From Erythroxylum novogranatense (taxonomy: Eukaryota > Streptophyta > Magnoliopsida > Malpighiales > Erythroxylaceae): 64,000 nucleotides of DNA. Where the stretch lies: NCBI GenBank assembly GCA_029891385.1, contig CM057227.1:96353818-96417817 (forward strand), given 5' to 3'. The number at the start of each line of letters is the position of its first letter. Positions within the stretch are counted from its first letter, which is position 1. Of the stretch, positions 10,952 to 22,944 are shown piece by piece. Both the position numbers and the translations under genes were made by a program. The notes below the pieces were generated by a model that saw only the letters and a program-made list of their open reading frames with translations, did not search any database and was not told the DNA's origin.

Positions 10952-13610
10952 TGTTAATGAGCATTTTATATTAATTTTTGATACATAATTTGCTAAACTC
11001 TTGTCCATTTAATATTTAAATTGTACTAAGTAAAAGTATTTGTTTTAATTTCAGGTAAGCAAGAAAAGCTTTAGAAAATGCTAACGAGTGTATGTTTTTT
11101 ACATGCAATAATGTGATTTACCAGAGATAAAAACAACACATCAATATGGACAAAGGAGAAAATGGCAGCTAGCGTGAAGGGTGGGTTTAGCATGGTTTGA
11201 GAACAGTCGATTGGTGGCTTGAGGAGGCTGATAAGACGTGATTATGGGCGTGAAAGAAGATAGCAGCTAGATGTCTAAAAAAGAAATGAAAAGCACATAG
11301 CTGGACACTCCTCTGGACTGACGTTACACCACCATTTATAATTTTACACTTAAACATAAGCTGGTGGGAATAAAATAAGGAAGTATGGGCTCCCACGTTA
11401 CACCACTCAAGAGGCTCCTAAAAAAACAAAAATCAAAAGCTAAGGATGGGGGGGCTTGAGTTGAAGCAACCTGGTGAAAGGAAGAAAACGAAGCAGCTGG
11501 TGGTGTGGACAACCCCCACCTGTGGACAGCAACGAAGCATCTGGTGTCAAAAGCAATGAAGGAAACAGATACGTTGAAGAAGATTATGTAGGCAGCTGTT
11601 GAAGCAAAAGGTTGAAACATAAAAAAACAAAAACGTTAGCTGGCGTGAATGTAGGGAGAGGCATGATTGAATGAGTTGAAAAAGAAGAAGACAATTAGAA
11701 ACGTAAAGGATTGGTTACATACCATCCATACTTCAGCATGGAACAAGTAACGTGGAGAGGCTGGAAAAAACGCTAAAAACTGATCAGTCATCTCTCATTT
11801 TTAACTCTAAAAAAAGCAGCTGGGTGAAAAGGGGAGAGTGGTGTGTGCGTTAACTTGGTGAGTGTGGTAAGAGTTGTGGGAGACCAAAGACGTTGAGCTG
11901 TATGAGAAGAAAGGATGGAAAGAACGTGAGCTGAAGTAGCAGCTGGTGTGGACAGACATTAAGCAGCTGAACTCTCACGTTACAGCCCTCACTAAAGGCT
12001 ACACTCATCAACACTTTCCTCTCACATGAAGTAGCATTTGGTGGCAAGAGCAACAACCGAAGAAGCTGATGGCTAGGGAACAACAATGTCATCAGCTGTA
12101 TACATTAGTGGCTGAGGACTGAGGGACGCAACCCTTCACTGATTTACATCTCTAACCAAAGACACGTTTCGTTGAAGTTGGTGAGATGAAGTAGAACAAC
12201 AAGCTAGCTGGTGGGTTTTAAAAAAAAACGCAGTTGCTGGAGGAGAATATGTGCTGGTGAGGAAGACTCTCATCTCTCACGTCGAAGGCAAGCAGCTGTT
12301 GAAATGGAGGAGAATATGTGCTGGTGAGGAAGACTCTCATCTCTCACGTTGAAGGCAAGCAGCTGTTGAAACAAGAGGCTCTGAAACGTGGAGCTATGGC
12401 TGTGAATTGACAGAAGACATGAAGCAACACCTGGTGGAGAAAAGCAGCAGCTGTACGTGAAGGCTTGAAGCAACTAGAGCAAGGCATGACTTCGTGGAGC
12501 AGCAGATGGAAATGAAATAAGCAGCAGTTGGTGCGTGAAGAGGGAAGCAGGTCTGCTGTTGGATTTTAAAAGATAAACATGAAGAGAGGGAGAACCAGCT
12601 GGAGAGGGGGACGTCTATGAATTAAACGAGAGACAAAACTTATTTGTCTTGTCAATAAACAGTGATAGAAGATGTACAGTGCGTGGAATGAAGGCTGGTG
12701 GAGGAGGACATGCATGAATAAAAGTTGATTCAAAACTTTATTTGTCACATCAGCTACAGTAATTAAAAAAGGAGGTGTTTTAAATTTATTTTTTTTATTT
12801 TAATTCCGTATTTATTTTAATTGTGTAGATTTAATTAATGCATATATATATTATGACCATGATTTATGTTTCATTGATAAATATGTGTGAGTAATTTTTT
12901 TCTTTTCGGTTAAGGTTAAGATCGAAATTGGATTAGGATAATTTTTGTGGTCTTGATTTTTGCTTGATTAAATTCATATCTAGTCCTAATTTAGCCTGAT
13001 CACCTAGATTAAGATCTTAGATGATTAAATACCACAACCAATGGGATTTAATTTATCAGAAAATTAATCAAGCGACATACTTGAGCCTAAAGTGTAGACC
13101 AGTCTTAGGATCTTGTGTGAGGATACCTAGAATTAACGAACTTAATTTTAGGCTTCTTGTATTTGACGTCTTTTAATCTGAATTATCTATAGACCAAGTG
13201 GTGACTCGGATTTAAAAGAAAAGGGAACATCCATGAACATTGGGTTCGACTTGCTTAAGTGAAGTATTTCTTAAATCAATCCACTGTTATAATTTTTTGT
13301 GCCTAATCCAATTGAAGTCCAATACCTTAACCGATTTTTGTCATTTGATTAAAACTAGTCGTTTTAAATTCATACCTTGCATTTTTCATATTTTCTTAAT
13401 TTGCTTACTTTATTTTATTTTATTTTCAAATCAATCAATTTTAAATCGTCTGAGTAATTTTTATCGTTTAATTTAATTGTCTTACGTGTTAAAATTTTTT
13501 TCCCTTGGGTACGATATCTGGTTCTCATCGATTTATATTACTTGTCGACGGAGTGCGCTTGCCTCTAATTGGTTTAAATAAAATTTAATTGTTTTGTTTA
13601 GACCGCAACA
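10952..13610. mobile_element. Solo LTR (2,659 bp) of an Athila-like family, innermost insertion
   Basis: It starts TGTTAATGAG, ends GACCGCAACA, and is flanked by agacc (10947-10951 and 13611-13615), a perfect 5-bp TSD. TGTT...AACA ends and the lack of any gag or pol make it a solo LTR. The style matches the surrounding Athila LTR: AG-rich, many CAGCTG words, and two 'TTATTTGTC..(T)CA' modules near 12640 and 12735. The family is therefore inferred to be a relative, not the same element. A perfect-but-one 67-bp tandem duplication lies at 12238-12371. Orientation is inferred as plus from the shared module. Confidence 0.82.
12238..12371. repeat. 67-bp tandem duplication in innermost LTR
   Basis: Two adjacent 67-bp units (12238-12304, 12305-12371) starting TGGAGGAGAATATGTGCTGG differ at one base (GTCGAAG against GTTGAAG). 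Confidence 0.92.
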
Positions 13611-15352
13611 AGACCGTCTCTAACGGTATCCACGCAGAGATCGGAGAACCTAACCGGGGCAAATCCTTTGACCCGAGAATAGCTAGAATAAAGTAAAGAC
13701 TGCTAGATCTTACCTTTATTCTTGGAGAGCTTGCAGAATAACGATGGAGGAGAAGATGAAGCTTGGAGAAGATCTTGAAGATGATCGATGATGAAGATAG
13801 CTTGAAAGAGAAACTCTTTTTTTTCAAACCTTTCTTCTTCTTCTTGCAAAATCCCACGATCATCTATCTCATTTTAGTCTTCAAATAGCTTTTTGCTTCT
13901 CATGGACACTTGTCATCCACGAAGATCACCTTCCTTTAGCATTTTTGTCTTTTAGTCAATTTTGTCTTTAACCATTTAAATACATTAATGACTAAAGACA
14001 TTTGGTCTTCTCCCCTCCATCCATGTTAATACATATATATATTTATATTAATTAATTCTTTAATTAATTAATAAGATATATATATGTATATAAATGCTGA
14101 AGTGGTCCAGTCACACTAGGGTCGGTCCTACCGGGTCTCGGTATGGAAAAACCACCGAAAACCTTTTTCAGCAATATCGATGTCGCGATCTTATCGGGAC
14201 ATATCTCGATCTCATCGGGATCCATTTAATCCTATTGCTCTCCATATATTGGATCTCTATCCAAAACTATTTTACGAATTCTCCGAGTCACTCTTATGCG
14301 TGTGACCCATTAGGTTTCCGGTTATGTTGGCCACTTAGATTAACAGTTAATCTGAGCAAGTCATGAGCGGTATCTAGCAATACATCATGACCCCCAATTG
14401 ACCGGAAAGTAATTGGTTTGACGAATGAACCTATGTTCATCATGAACCACATCACGAACCTTTCCATAGACAATTACTGTGCAATTCGTCCTTTCACCAT
14501 GCTATACCCCACTTGGTTATGAGTATGGGCAAAGTGTCAACTCTTACTAGACTGACTACGTCAAATCTAGTCCAGTGATATCGATTCTTGTCACGGGACT
14601 CATTACTTTATATGTCATGAAGACACTCTTCATGACATATGTACTCTACCAGAGATTTCCAAGTAATGACCCTGACAAGAGGCCATGGGTATCATCTTCT
14701 GCTATTATAGAAGTGGTGAATCCTCTATTGGCTACTCAATTACCTTCGAATACCTCAAGCTGTACCCAAGCACCACCCTATGAGCGACCTTTGTAAGGCA
14801 ACAAGGAATGGAGTCAAAGCACAGAATCAGTATCCAAGATATCCTTGAGTACCTCAAGTCTAAGGATACTTGCACCATTGCTATGATAAGATTATCACTG
14901 ACATTAGAATAGGACATCCATGTGATGATCTCATAGTAGGTCATCCAATGTACTTACTACCTCTAGTAAGCATTCACATCTCAACCCTAAATATCTCATA
15001 TTTATAGTTTCTGAGATCCACTCCTTGATCAAAATCAAGGAGCTTGAAATGTTCTAGTCTCTCCGGATTACCGATGTCCAGTTTCAGTAATCCTATGACT
15101 AGGGATAATTTAGATACTGACATAATTGCACATGATAGGAATCTCAGTAGTATGATCACATCATAATTTTCTTCATGCTATGTCATATACCATGGACTTC
15201 ATTAATTTTCTTATAGATCAATATCAATTCATAAATGATGAACATCAAATTAATGAAATATGCCTTTCTTTATTTATTCATAAAGTATGTACACAACTTT
15301 GTACAAAACGCGTTAAAGACGATTGCCTTTAGGGCACTACTCTAACACCCTT

Positions 15353-16224
15353 TTCCATCATCATTTGGTTTCCAATACATTTTGTTAGCTGTAGATTATG
15401 TTTAAAAATGGGTAGAAGCAAAAGCTACTCGAACTAATGATTCTAAGGTTGTTGTCGATTTTGTGAAGGCTAATATCTTTGTTAGGTTCGGCACTCCAAA
15501 AGCAATCATTAGTGATCGCGGGACTCATTTCTGCAACAGAGTGTTTGCTGCATTGCTGAAGAAATATGGTGTTGTGCACAGGACCTCCACGACTTACCAT
15601 CCTCAAACCAATGGGTTGGCAGAATTGTCCAATCGAGAGGTAAAGAGTATTTTGGAGAAGACTGTGAACTTCAACAGGAAAGATTGGAGCTGGCGCTTGG
15701 ACGATGCTCTTTGGGCTTACCGCATTGCCTATAAAACGCCATTAAATATGTCTCCTTACAGACTTGTTTATGGCAAGGCCTGTCATCTACCAATGGAAGT
15801 TGAGCATCGAGCGTTTTGGGCCATGAAGCAATGCAACATGAATTTTGATGCTGCGGGGCAACAAAGGAAGTTGCAGATTCAAGAATTGGAAGAACTACGA
15901 AACCATGCTTTTGACAACGCTGTTACATATAAGGCCAAAACTAAAGCTTTTCACGACAAGCAGCTTGCTGAGAAGAAGTTTAAAGTCAGACAAAAGGTAC
16001 TTTTATTTAATTCGACTTTGAAACTTTTTGCAGGGAAATTGCGATCCAAGTGGATTGGGCCTTTCGTGGTCACAAAGATCTATCCGTACGGTGCTGTGGA
16101 TATTCAAAGCATAGAAACAGGAAAAATTTTCAAGGTGAATGGCTATCGTTTGAAGCCATTTTATGAAGGATTTCAGCCTCAAGCCGTCGAAGTTAATTCT
16201 TTGCATGAACCTTCCTATAACTGA
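15353..16224 (+). pseudogene. pol: Athila pol, second part (integrase core and C-terminus)
   Basis: This continues the integrase of 10523-10817 after removal of the inserted LTR and one TSD copy. It has one stop at about 15402, then an open stretch to 16224. The second catalytic Asp is in 'ISDRGTHF' and the Glu in '[12 protein letters not shown]'. The GPY-like C-terminal segment reads '[19 protein letters not shown]'. In the family, integrase inserts the cDNA copy into host DNA. The end at 'HEPSYN' is the natural pol stop; nothing env-like follows. Confidence 0.9.
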
Positions 16225-18112
16225 ATAGGGCTGGTGTCGAGCTAACGACGTTAAACAAATACGCTTCTTGGGAGGCAACCCAAGGTTTGATTCCATTTTA
16301 TTTTTCATCTTTTAATTTTTAGTTGTTCATAATTCTGTCAGGCTCCTGTTTCTCGACATTTTCTTTTTGAATTTTCTTCCAATATTTTATGCTGTTGTTG
16401 GATGTCACTTGGTCGCAAGGTTTTTATTGTTTTGCAGGATAGTATGGGCACATCACCTCACAGCTCCACCATTACCTTGGCGTATCACCTTAGAGAAGCT
16501 TTCTCTCACTCTTTACCTTTTTACTGTTCTTGTCTTTCATTTGCTAACATTGAGGACAATGTTTGGTCTAAAGTGTGGGGGAAGGATTTAGGATAAATTT
16601 TGCATGAAATTTTCAAGTTTCAGTGGGTTAATGGTTCAGATTTTTCTTGGTTTTTGTGCTTCAAAGTGTCGCACCTTTGCTATTGCTTGAACTTGAAGAT
16701 TTTCACTTGTACTTGTATGTTTTAGTTCAAAATCCATTAAAAAAAAACTTTTGAAAAACACAAAAAGATTTTTCGTTTTTGCATGCTTTTTCACCTTAAG
16801 TGTTTAATTTTGTCTTTTGATCTCCTAATGATTGATAATAATATGAGTATTATAGGTGAGAGTTAATCTTTGATATTTGAATCATGAACTTGATGAATGT
16901 GTTTTTATGTGAGTTTTAAGCTTGACAGCTTTTGGATTGATTTTGAAACTACATTCTGTTAACTTAATAGATGATTGTTCCATGTGTGCTTTTGAACCTT
17001 CAACGCAATTCTTTGATGTGTGTTCATTCAATGCTTTGTATCTCTAGAACTTGCTTGATATCTTATTGAGACTACACTTTTACATGCATGCATGAAGATG
17101 ATAAAGGCACTTAGGATTTTAACCACTTGACCAAAAAGCCAACCTAAAGCATGTTATCCACTAGTGAGTCCATTTGAGCATATTATCTATTCTTTGCTTT
17201 ACCATGTTTAACTTAACCTTTTCTTAATTGATTTATCTTTCTAACCCTTATCATGGTTAGTAGAGCATACTTGTTAAGTTAAACTTGTGAAGGTTGCGAA
17301 TATAGGAATATCAGTGGTATATGACTTGTATTGTACTTGTTATCAATGGGGAAAGAATTGAAAAAAAAAAGAAACAAAAAAAAAAGAGAAACAAAAAAAA
17401 CGAAAAAAAAGTTTGAGGCCAAGAAGAGAAAAGAAAGAAAAGGATTCCCCATGTGCTTGATTGATAAATGTTTGGGGAATGAAAGTTCAACAAAAAAAAG
17501 AGAGATGTGCTTAATTGTTTGATTATATGCAGGATACGCATATATGTGTTATTGATTACCTGTTATGCTCTACTTACTCTGATACTTAGCCTTTTCTTAC
17601 CTTTCTTTTACCTTACCCCTAACCCAACCAAGTTGCATCCTTGTTTAAGACCTTTTGGTTTATGTTGTGCATGTAATACTTAGTAGTGTATTCAAGATTG
17701 AAGAGCAAGCCTATGGTAGAGCATTGCATTGTTTGAATTTATGAGAGTTAAAACACATTTGAGCCATAAACACTTGAGTGTTGGAGTGTATGACAATGAG
17801 AGAACCTATTATTTTGACATGGTGTAGATTTCCTCTAAGTCTATTGTGCTATCTTGCTTGGCTCTTACATTTAAAGTGAGTTCATTATTTTTATGGATTA
17901 AATGTTGCGGGTTCCTTCTTGTTTATAATCCTTGTATGTCTTTGATGTTGTTGGGAGGTTGGGAGAAAAACTTTGGCACTTAAGAAAATGTCTCTTGCAT
18001 TTGCATATTTATTTCTTTTTGTTTTTGCATCCATACTTAGTTTTTGTATTCTCGGTTTTCTTAGGCTTTCAAAATTTATGTTTTTGACCTTCCTCGAGGA
18101 CGAGCAAGAGCT
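16225..18112 (+). other. Athila 3' non-coding region
   Basis: There are 1.9 kb between pol and the polypurine tract with no credible gene. A second polypurine-tract-like block (TAAAGTGTGGGGGAAGG, 16569-16585) follows 'ACATTGAGGACAATG'. An A-rich run lies at 17358-17420. In complete Athila elements an env-like frame may sit here; I find no signal peptide or long frame. Confidence 0.75.
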
Positions 18113-18126
18113 AAGTGTGGGGATTT
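18113..18126 (+). promoter_or_regulatory. Polypurine tract of Athila element
   Basis: AAGTGTGGGGATTT directly precedes the 3' LTR at 18127, preceded by 'CCTCGAGGACGAGCAAGAG', the usual context in this lineage. It primes plus-strand DNA synthesis. Confidence 0.85.
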
Positions 18127-21064
18127 TGATACAATCATATTTTATATGTTTTTAGAACCTTATATTTAGCATCTTGCATGTTTTTTATGGATATCTATGG
18201 CCTTTTCATCATGTTTTATAATTATTAGAGCTTTAGATACATAAAATACAAAAAGTCCTTAATAGGTTGAAATTTATCTTGTTTTTCAGTTTTAAAAGAG
18301 CAAATTAAATGAGGACTTGACGCAAAGAAATTAAAAAGTGAGACGCAACATATACAGGCGCTTTCAATTAGAGGAGCTGAAGGAATAAAATCACGCAATT
18401 AAAACAGCTAAGAGGCGTGACTATTGTGCTTAGGTGAGGAGCATATTTAATTGTCAAATCACACTACAACACAAGGGGGCGTGACCAAGAGCCTTGATGG
18501 TCAACAGATAAAAATCAAGCAATCAAAGGGCATCCACGCATGAGAACACGCAGCAACTAAGGAGGCAAATTAAATGGGAGTAAATAAATCAGCAAGAGAC
18601 GTGGCATCTTGAAGGTAGAAGCATAAGGAGAGCAAGGTTTGTTTTTGACGTTGACCCTTATTGGTCTTGTCAATCAACAGTGCACAGTGGAGAAACAAGC
18701 CATAAAGGAGCAACCAAAAGTAGACACACGAAGGAGCACCATAACATCGACAGCTGTGGGGAGAGGGGACCCAGCAGTAGAAGGCAATGTCAATAAGGAC
18801 AAACACGCACAAGGAGGGCAGCGCAGAGTGGAGACAACGAAGACACAAGCAAAAAAATAAAACGGTAGTAGCGCTAGAGTGAAACGCAAGTGACGCAATT
18901 AAATAGGGAAATCAACAACAAATGACAAGCACCAAGAGACGCAACGTTTTGTACAAAAACGCAGGAGGCACTAGCTGGAGACGTGAATAGCAGAGGAGGA
19001 AGCAATGAATCATTAGAGGGACGCAGGTGTTTTATTCAAAACGTAGTGGAGAGAGCAGCACGCACGGTGGAGAGAAAGGTTTTAACTTGATGTGGACCTT
19101 TATTTGTCCCATCAAATAACAGTAGACAAGGAGGAGAAAAACGCATAAGCTTGTGCGTTTATAACTGGAGAGGGTTTTTTTATGGACCCATAAATCAACT
19201 ACAGGAAGAAGAGCTGAAGGGGAGTAGCGTTACAAAGGAGTTGGTGGAGTTGTGTAAAGCCAAGAGAAGAAAACAAAAATCACGTGGGAGGGGAGCAGAA
19301 CTTACGCAAAAAGCTCCAGAAAAATTAAAGATACAACACCAACGTTACAGCTCCAAGGAAGAACGTAAAAAACCACTAGGGACATCAATAGAGCCAGACA
19401 TCAACGTGAAAAGGAGAGGAAGGTGGGTAGCGTGAACTGGAGAGACTCACCCATACAGACACACCATGCCAAGAGACCCACAAAAGCAGACACACCATAC
19501 CAAACCAGAAGGAGGTTAGCCGGTAAGAGCAAAGAGGAAGGACGCCCATGCAGGAATGCCAGCCCTTCACGCACTACACAGGAGAATAAAATAATAAAAA
19601 GGGTGGACTGGAGTGTGAAGGAAAGGAGTGGACTGGAGTGTGAAGGAAAGGAGTGGACTGGAGGAGTGTGCGTAAAGGAGAAAAATAAAAGGAGAAAAAA
19701 ACGTGAGCTGTTGAGTGTGAGTGAACTGAGGAAATAGAACGTTGGCAGCTGGCTGTTCGTGAAACCAGGGCAGCTGTGCGTTAAGAAAAAAAAACCAAGA
19801 GAGTGTTGTGTGTGCGTGAAATGGTCAGTAACGTGAATGCATGAGGGAAGTGAAAATAAGAAGCAAAGAGGGAATGTTACAAGAAAAAACTGAGTCGCGT
19901 TACTGGAGAAAAAGAGAGGAGCAAGCAAGGTTTATTTTGATGGAGAACCTTATTTGTCCCATCAAGCTACAGTAGACACAAAAAGCCACAAGAAAAACAA
20001 GCAAGCTGTGTTGGGCGTGAGCCACAGCAGAAGGGTGATGGCTTGAAGCTGGGCGGCGTGGTCTTCGGTGGAGACTTGGAGGGAGGCTAGCTGACGCAGA
20101 CTCCACGCTGGAACAGCTGAGCAGTGCGACGCAGGAACAAAACATTAGAGGAGCAAGAGTGACAACAACAGCAGCAGTTTTGGAAAAGAGAACTTGAATT
20201 AGAATTTCACAAAAGGTTTATTTTTAATTTTAATTTGTCAATTTCAGTTTATTAGTTAGAGACTAGTATTATGTGTGACTAATTTTTAATCTAGACAAGG
20301 TACTCTAAGTTTGATGCATGTAGTTCGTGAGACTCCTATGTTTTAATTGTTTTCGTTTATTTCTTATGTTTATTTAATCTCTGCGCTTGATCGATTTATT
20401 ATTGTTGAGTTTGTTGATTAATAAGGCCTGTTAATTGATTGACTTGATGATAAATTGTCGAATATATTAGTTAATCCGTGATTATTGTCTATCGAGTGAC
20501 GAATTAATTTCAATTAAGAAATTAATGAGATTAAATAATTTAGTCTAAATAGATTGCAGCTTTTTCGTTTCTGTTGGCTAAGACGAGGGTCCATTAGAGC
20601 CTACCGCTGCTATAGATTATATTCTGCGAAGCTTTACTCGGGAATAGTCTAATTGGTTAGGGTAATAATCTGCGGAGCTTTACTCGGGGTTATCGAATAA
20701 TTACGAATGGATTGGTAGATTTGTGCTGTTCACGGTCTGCTATAACTTTGTCCATAGGAATTAACGAAATTTATATTTTTGAGTCTATGATCAAATTACA
20801 GTATCAAATGAGAGAGTACCTTGGCTAGGCTTTTCTTTATATTGTTTTCAATCTTTATTTTTAATTTCCTTCGACGTGATTTCATGTTTTAAAATTAATC
20901 ATCCCCAAATCAACTCTCTTTATATTTTTATTTTATTTTTATTTTTGATTTCGCACAAATAAATAATTACTTTATTGGTCTCTGTGGTTCGACCCTATTC
21001 ACCACTTTACTCGCTTAAGTATTCTAGAGTAGGAATTTATTTTTGTTGGTTTGACACGCCATCA
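18127..21064 (+). repeat. Athila 3' LTR
   Basis: This 2,938-bp copy of 3295-6134 starts TGATACAATC and ends CCATCA. It keeps a 72-bp segment (about 18758-18829) missing from the 5' LTR and has one extra 25-bp TGGACTGGAGTGTGAAGGAA unit near 19607-19660. Frames within it on either strand are not genes. Confidence 0.92.
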
Positions 21065-21172
21065 TACATGTATATATAAAAGGAATATCTCATAATATAT
21101 TATTAACAAGTCATAATGTTAATACATGAATCATAACTATCCATTGGCCTAGGGCACACTACTAACAAGTAC

Positions 21173-22944
21173 ACCATACAATGCTAATTTTGTTTTCTAT
21201 AAAGGAAATCATACTTATCGTGATGAATCATTACTCTAAGTCATCAAAAATCCTTACATGACATTAAATTATAAAAAGGATACCATCAATTTTCACAAGA
21301 ACTAGGTTTAGTTCAAATGAAAACACATTTAAGCTTTAAGATAAAATCAATCACCAAGTGTTGGTTATAGGTTTTTAAAATAACACAAAAATCACATCGT
21401 TTGGTGACATTTTCGCTTATACGTCACTAAAGCAAGGATTTGGTGATGAATTTGTAAATCGTCGTCAAATCTTTTCATATATGTGTGTTTGTATTTGTAT
21501 ATTTATATATAAAATAGTATAAAATTTATATATAATAAATAGAGTTTTGTGATATCACATAAAATTGTCTAGTCATATATTTTAAAAGAGATAAATAAAA
21601 GTATAAATCTATGTAATATTAATTAATTTTATTTTTAGTTTTATAATTTTAAACGATATTTTGTTAGCTAAATTTAATTTTATACTTACAATCATTGTCA
21701 ATAATATTAAATTTGATTTTTAAGAATATGATATAAATATACATATATTGATAAAATAAATAAGATGAAACTAAATTCATTACCAAAGGAGGATAGGATC
21801 ATAGGAAATGAAAGAAAATATTATAATTAAAATGAGAAATTCAATTAATTGAAGTTAAGAATTGAGTTAATTAACAAAAAAAATCCAAACTTTCATCAAA
21901 TTTTCAATTATAACCGGAATTTTAAAAAGTAACAATAAAATGTCTAAATTTTCAATTTTTTTCAATTCTAGCCTGATATTAGTCTCATTGTTATTTTTGC
22001 TGACGTGCCACTACCACATCTCAAGAGTCTCTCATTAATTAGACGCGTCAGCGTAATTAGGATAAGTCAGTCTAATTCTTAAAACGACGTCGTTTCAACA
22101 AATAAACGACAGACTCGGTCGTTCTCAAGCTTTAACCTAAATCCCTAAGTCTATCATTGCCAATACAGTCATAGAAGAAATCGTTGCTCAACCGACTCCA
22201 CTGTATGCGAAAAACCAAACCACTGAAGGGCATCTCAGTATTGCTAGAAATGGTTGGATACACTTGAATCGTGTAATTTTCGTGGCTTAGGTAGACAGTG
22301 TTGTACCATTTTCTTCAAATTATAATATGGTTGTTTGTGGGCATACTATCAAAAGGAAGTGACTGAATGATAATATGCCACTAAGTAGGAACGTTGTTTC
22401 CAGCTCTTTGTAATTTGAAGGTGATCTATCTGGTGCAATACCCTCTACTTGGTCTTGGAAATTTTAGTTCAGATGAAATATCCTGTAGACTGCTGACTTT
22501 TTGGCGTTTATGAACAGATAGAAGTCCTTTGGAGCAAAGGGAAGATGCCACTGTCTCCACTTCACCCACTGCTAATAAAAGGTTGAAGCCTATATCGAAT
22601 GGAAAATTTGAGACATGTTTATCTAGAAGACATTCCTTTTTTGTCATTTGATTGTTTTCCTTTCGTGTGCACAAGGTGAATATTTTGTAGAGTTGTCACT
22701 TATTTTCTCCTTAGATGTGGGAAGATGAAGATGAAAGATGAAAGGTTATGATGGAAAAGCAATCAAGGGGTTCTCTTGCTAGGTCAGATAGAAAAACCAT
22801 AATCTAGGAGAAAGAGAAGAAGAAATTGTTGAGAGAATAAGGTTACTGTTTTAGTTTCACTTGACAACATCTTCACTTAACAAGTTTTAGGCAAATTGGT
22901 GCAGTGCAATTGCTAAGCTAGTTTAGGTATTCTAATGCCCTTGC
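21173..22944. other. AT-rich DNA with possible CACTA subterminal repeats; no gene
   Basis: After the nest, 21390-21470 holds alternating short inverted words (TTTGGTGAC, ACGTCACTAAA, TTTGGTGATGAA, CGTCGTCAAATC), a style seen near CACTA ends. It may be the 5' end of the decayed transposon at 545-1449. A palindrome AAACGACGTCGTTT lies at 22082-22095. From 22130 to 22940 I see no convincing frame. Confidence 0.4.

Larger units (their letters stand above)
10818..15347 (-). mobile_element. Copia solo LTR (minus) inside Athila integrase
   Basis: The ends TGTAGGAAAAT (10818) and CTCTAACA (15347) are flanked by ccctt (10813-10817 and 15348-15352), a perfect 5-bp TSD. On the minus strand it reads TGTTAGAGTAGTGCCC... 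and ends ...CCTACA, the same family as the LTRs at 24868-26723 and 44946-46788. The LTR itself is about 1,866 bp; a second element (10952-13610) sits inside it near its 3' (U5) end. It has no internal domain, so it is a recombined solo LTR. It separates the first and second catalytic Asp of the host integrase. Confidence 0.92.
3295..21064 (+). mobile_element. Athila-like Gypsy LTR retrotransposon, interrupted
   Basis: The element is bounded by tacat (3290-3294 and 21065-21069), a perfect 5-bp TSD. It has two LTRs (3295-6134 and 18127-21064), a tRNA-Asp primer binding site, gag, protease, RT, RNase H and integrase on the plus strand, a 1.9-kb non-coding 3' part and a polypurine tract. Without the 4,535 bp added by a later Copia solo LTR and its TSD it would be about 13.2 kb. 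The DLGASINLM protease, FMDDF reverse transcriptase box and tRNA-Asp primer fit the Athila lineage. No env-like frame was found after integrase. All coding frames are broken, so it is non-autonomous now. Confidence 0.93.
1966..21167 (-). mobile_element. Copia solo LTR (minus), split by an Athila element
   Basis: The left end begins TGTTGGATC at 1966 and the right end closes with CTAACA at 21167. Both are flanked by agtac (1961-1965 and 21168-21172), a perfect 5-bp TSD. The LTR occupies 1966-3294 and 21070-21167, about 1,427 bp in all; everything between is the later Athila insertion. On the minus strand it starts TGTTAG and ends CCAACA, with a TATA-like CTATAAATAG at 2295-2286. No internal domain is present, so it is a solo LTR left by recombination. 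It shares phrases such as 'CCCTAGTC' with the other Copia LTRs here but is a different family. Confidence 0.88.

Noticed and set aside
13585..13863. 92-residue minus-strand frame
   Set aside because: It spans the border between the innermost LTR and the Copia solo LTR, so it cannot be an original gene.
19401..19928. 175-residue minus-strand reading frame
   Set aside because: It lies wholly within the Athila 3' LTR, is Ser/Phe/Leu-rich from the antisense of AG-rich DNA, is interrupted in the 5' LTR, and has no known domain.
21840..22100. Mutator-like terminal region around the GACGTGCCAC phrase
   Set aside because: The style is suggestive, but no second inverted end or 9-bp target duplication could be found.
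22426..22674. 82-residue minus-strand frame as a host gene
   Set aside because: No recognisable domain, no splice context, and no similarity noticed to anything else in the window.
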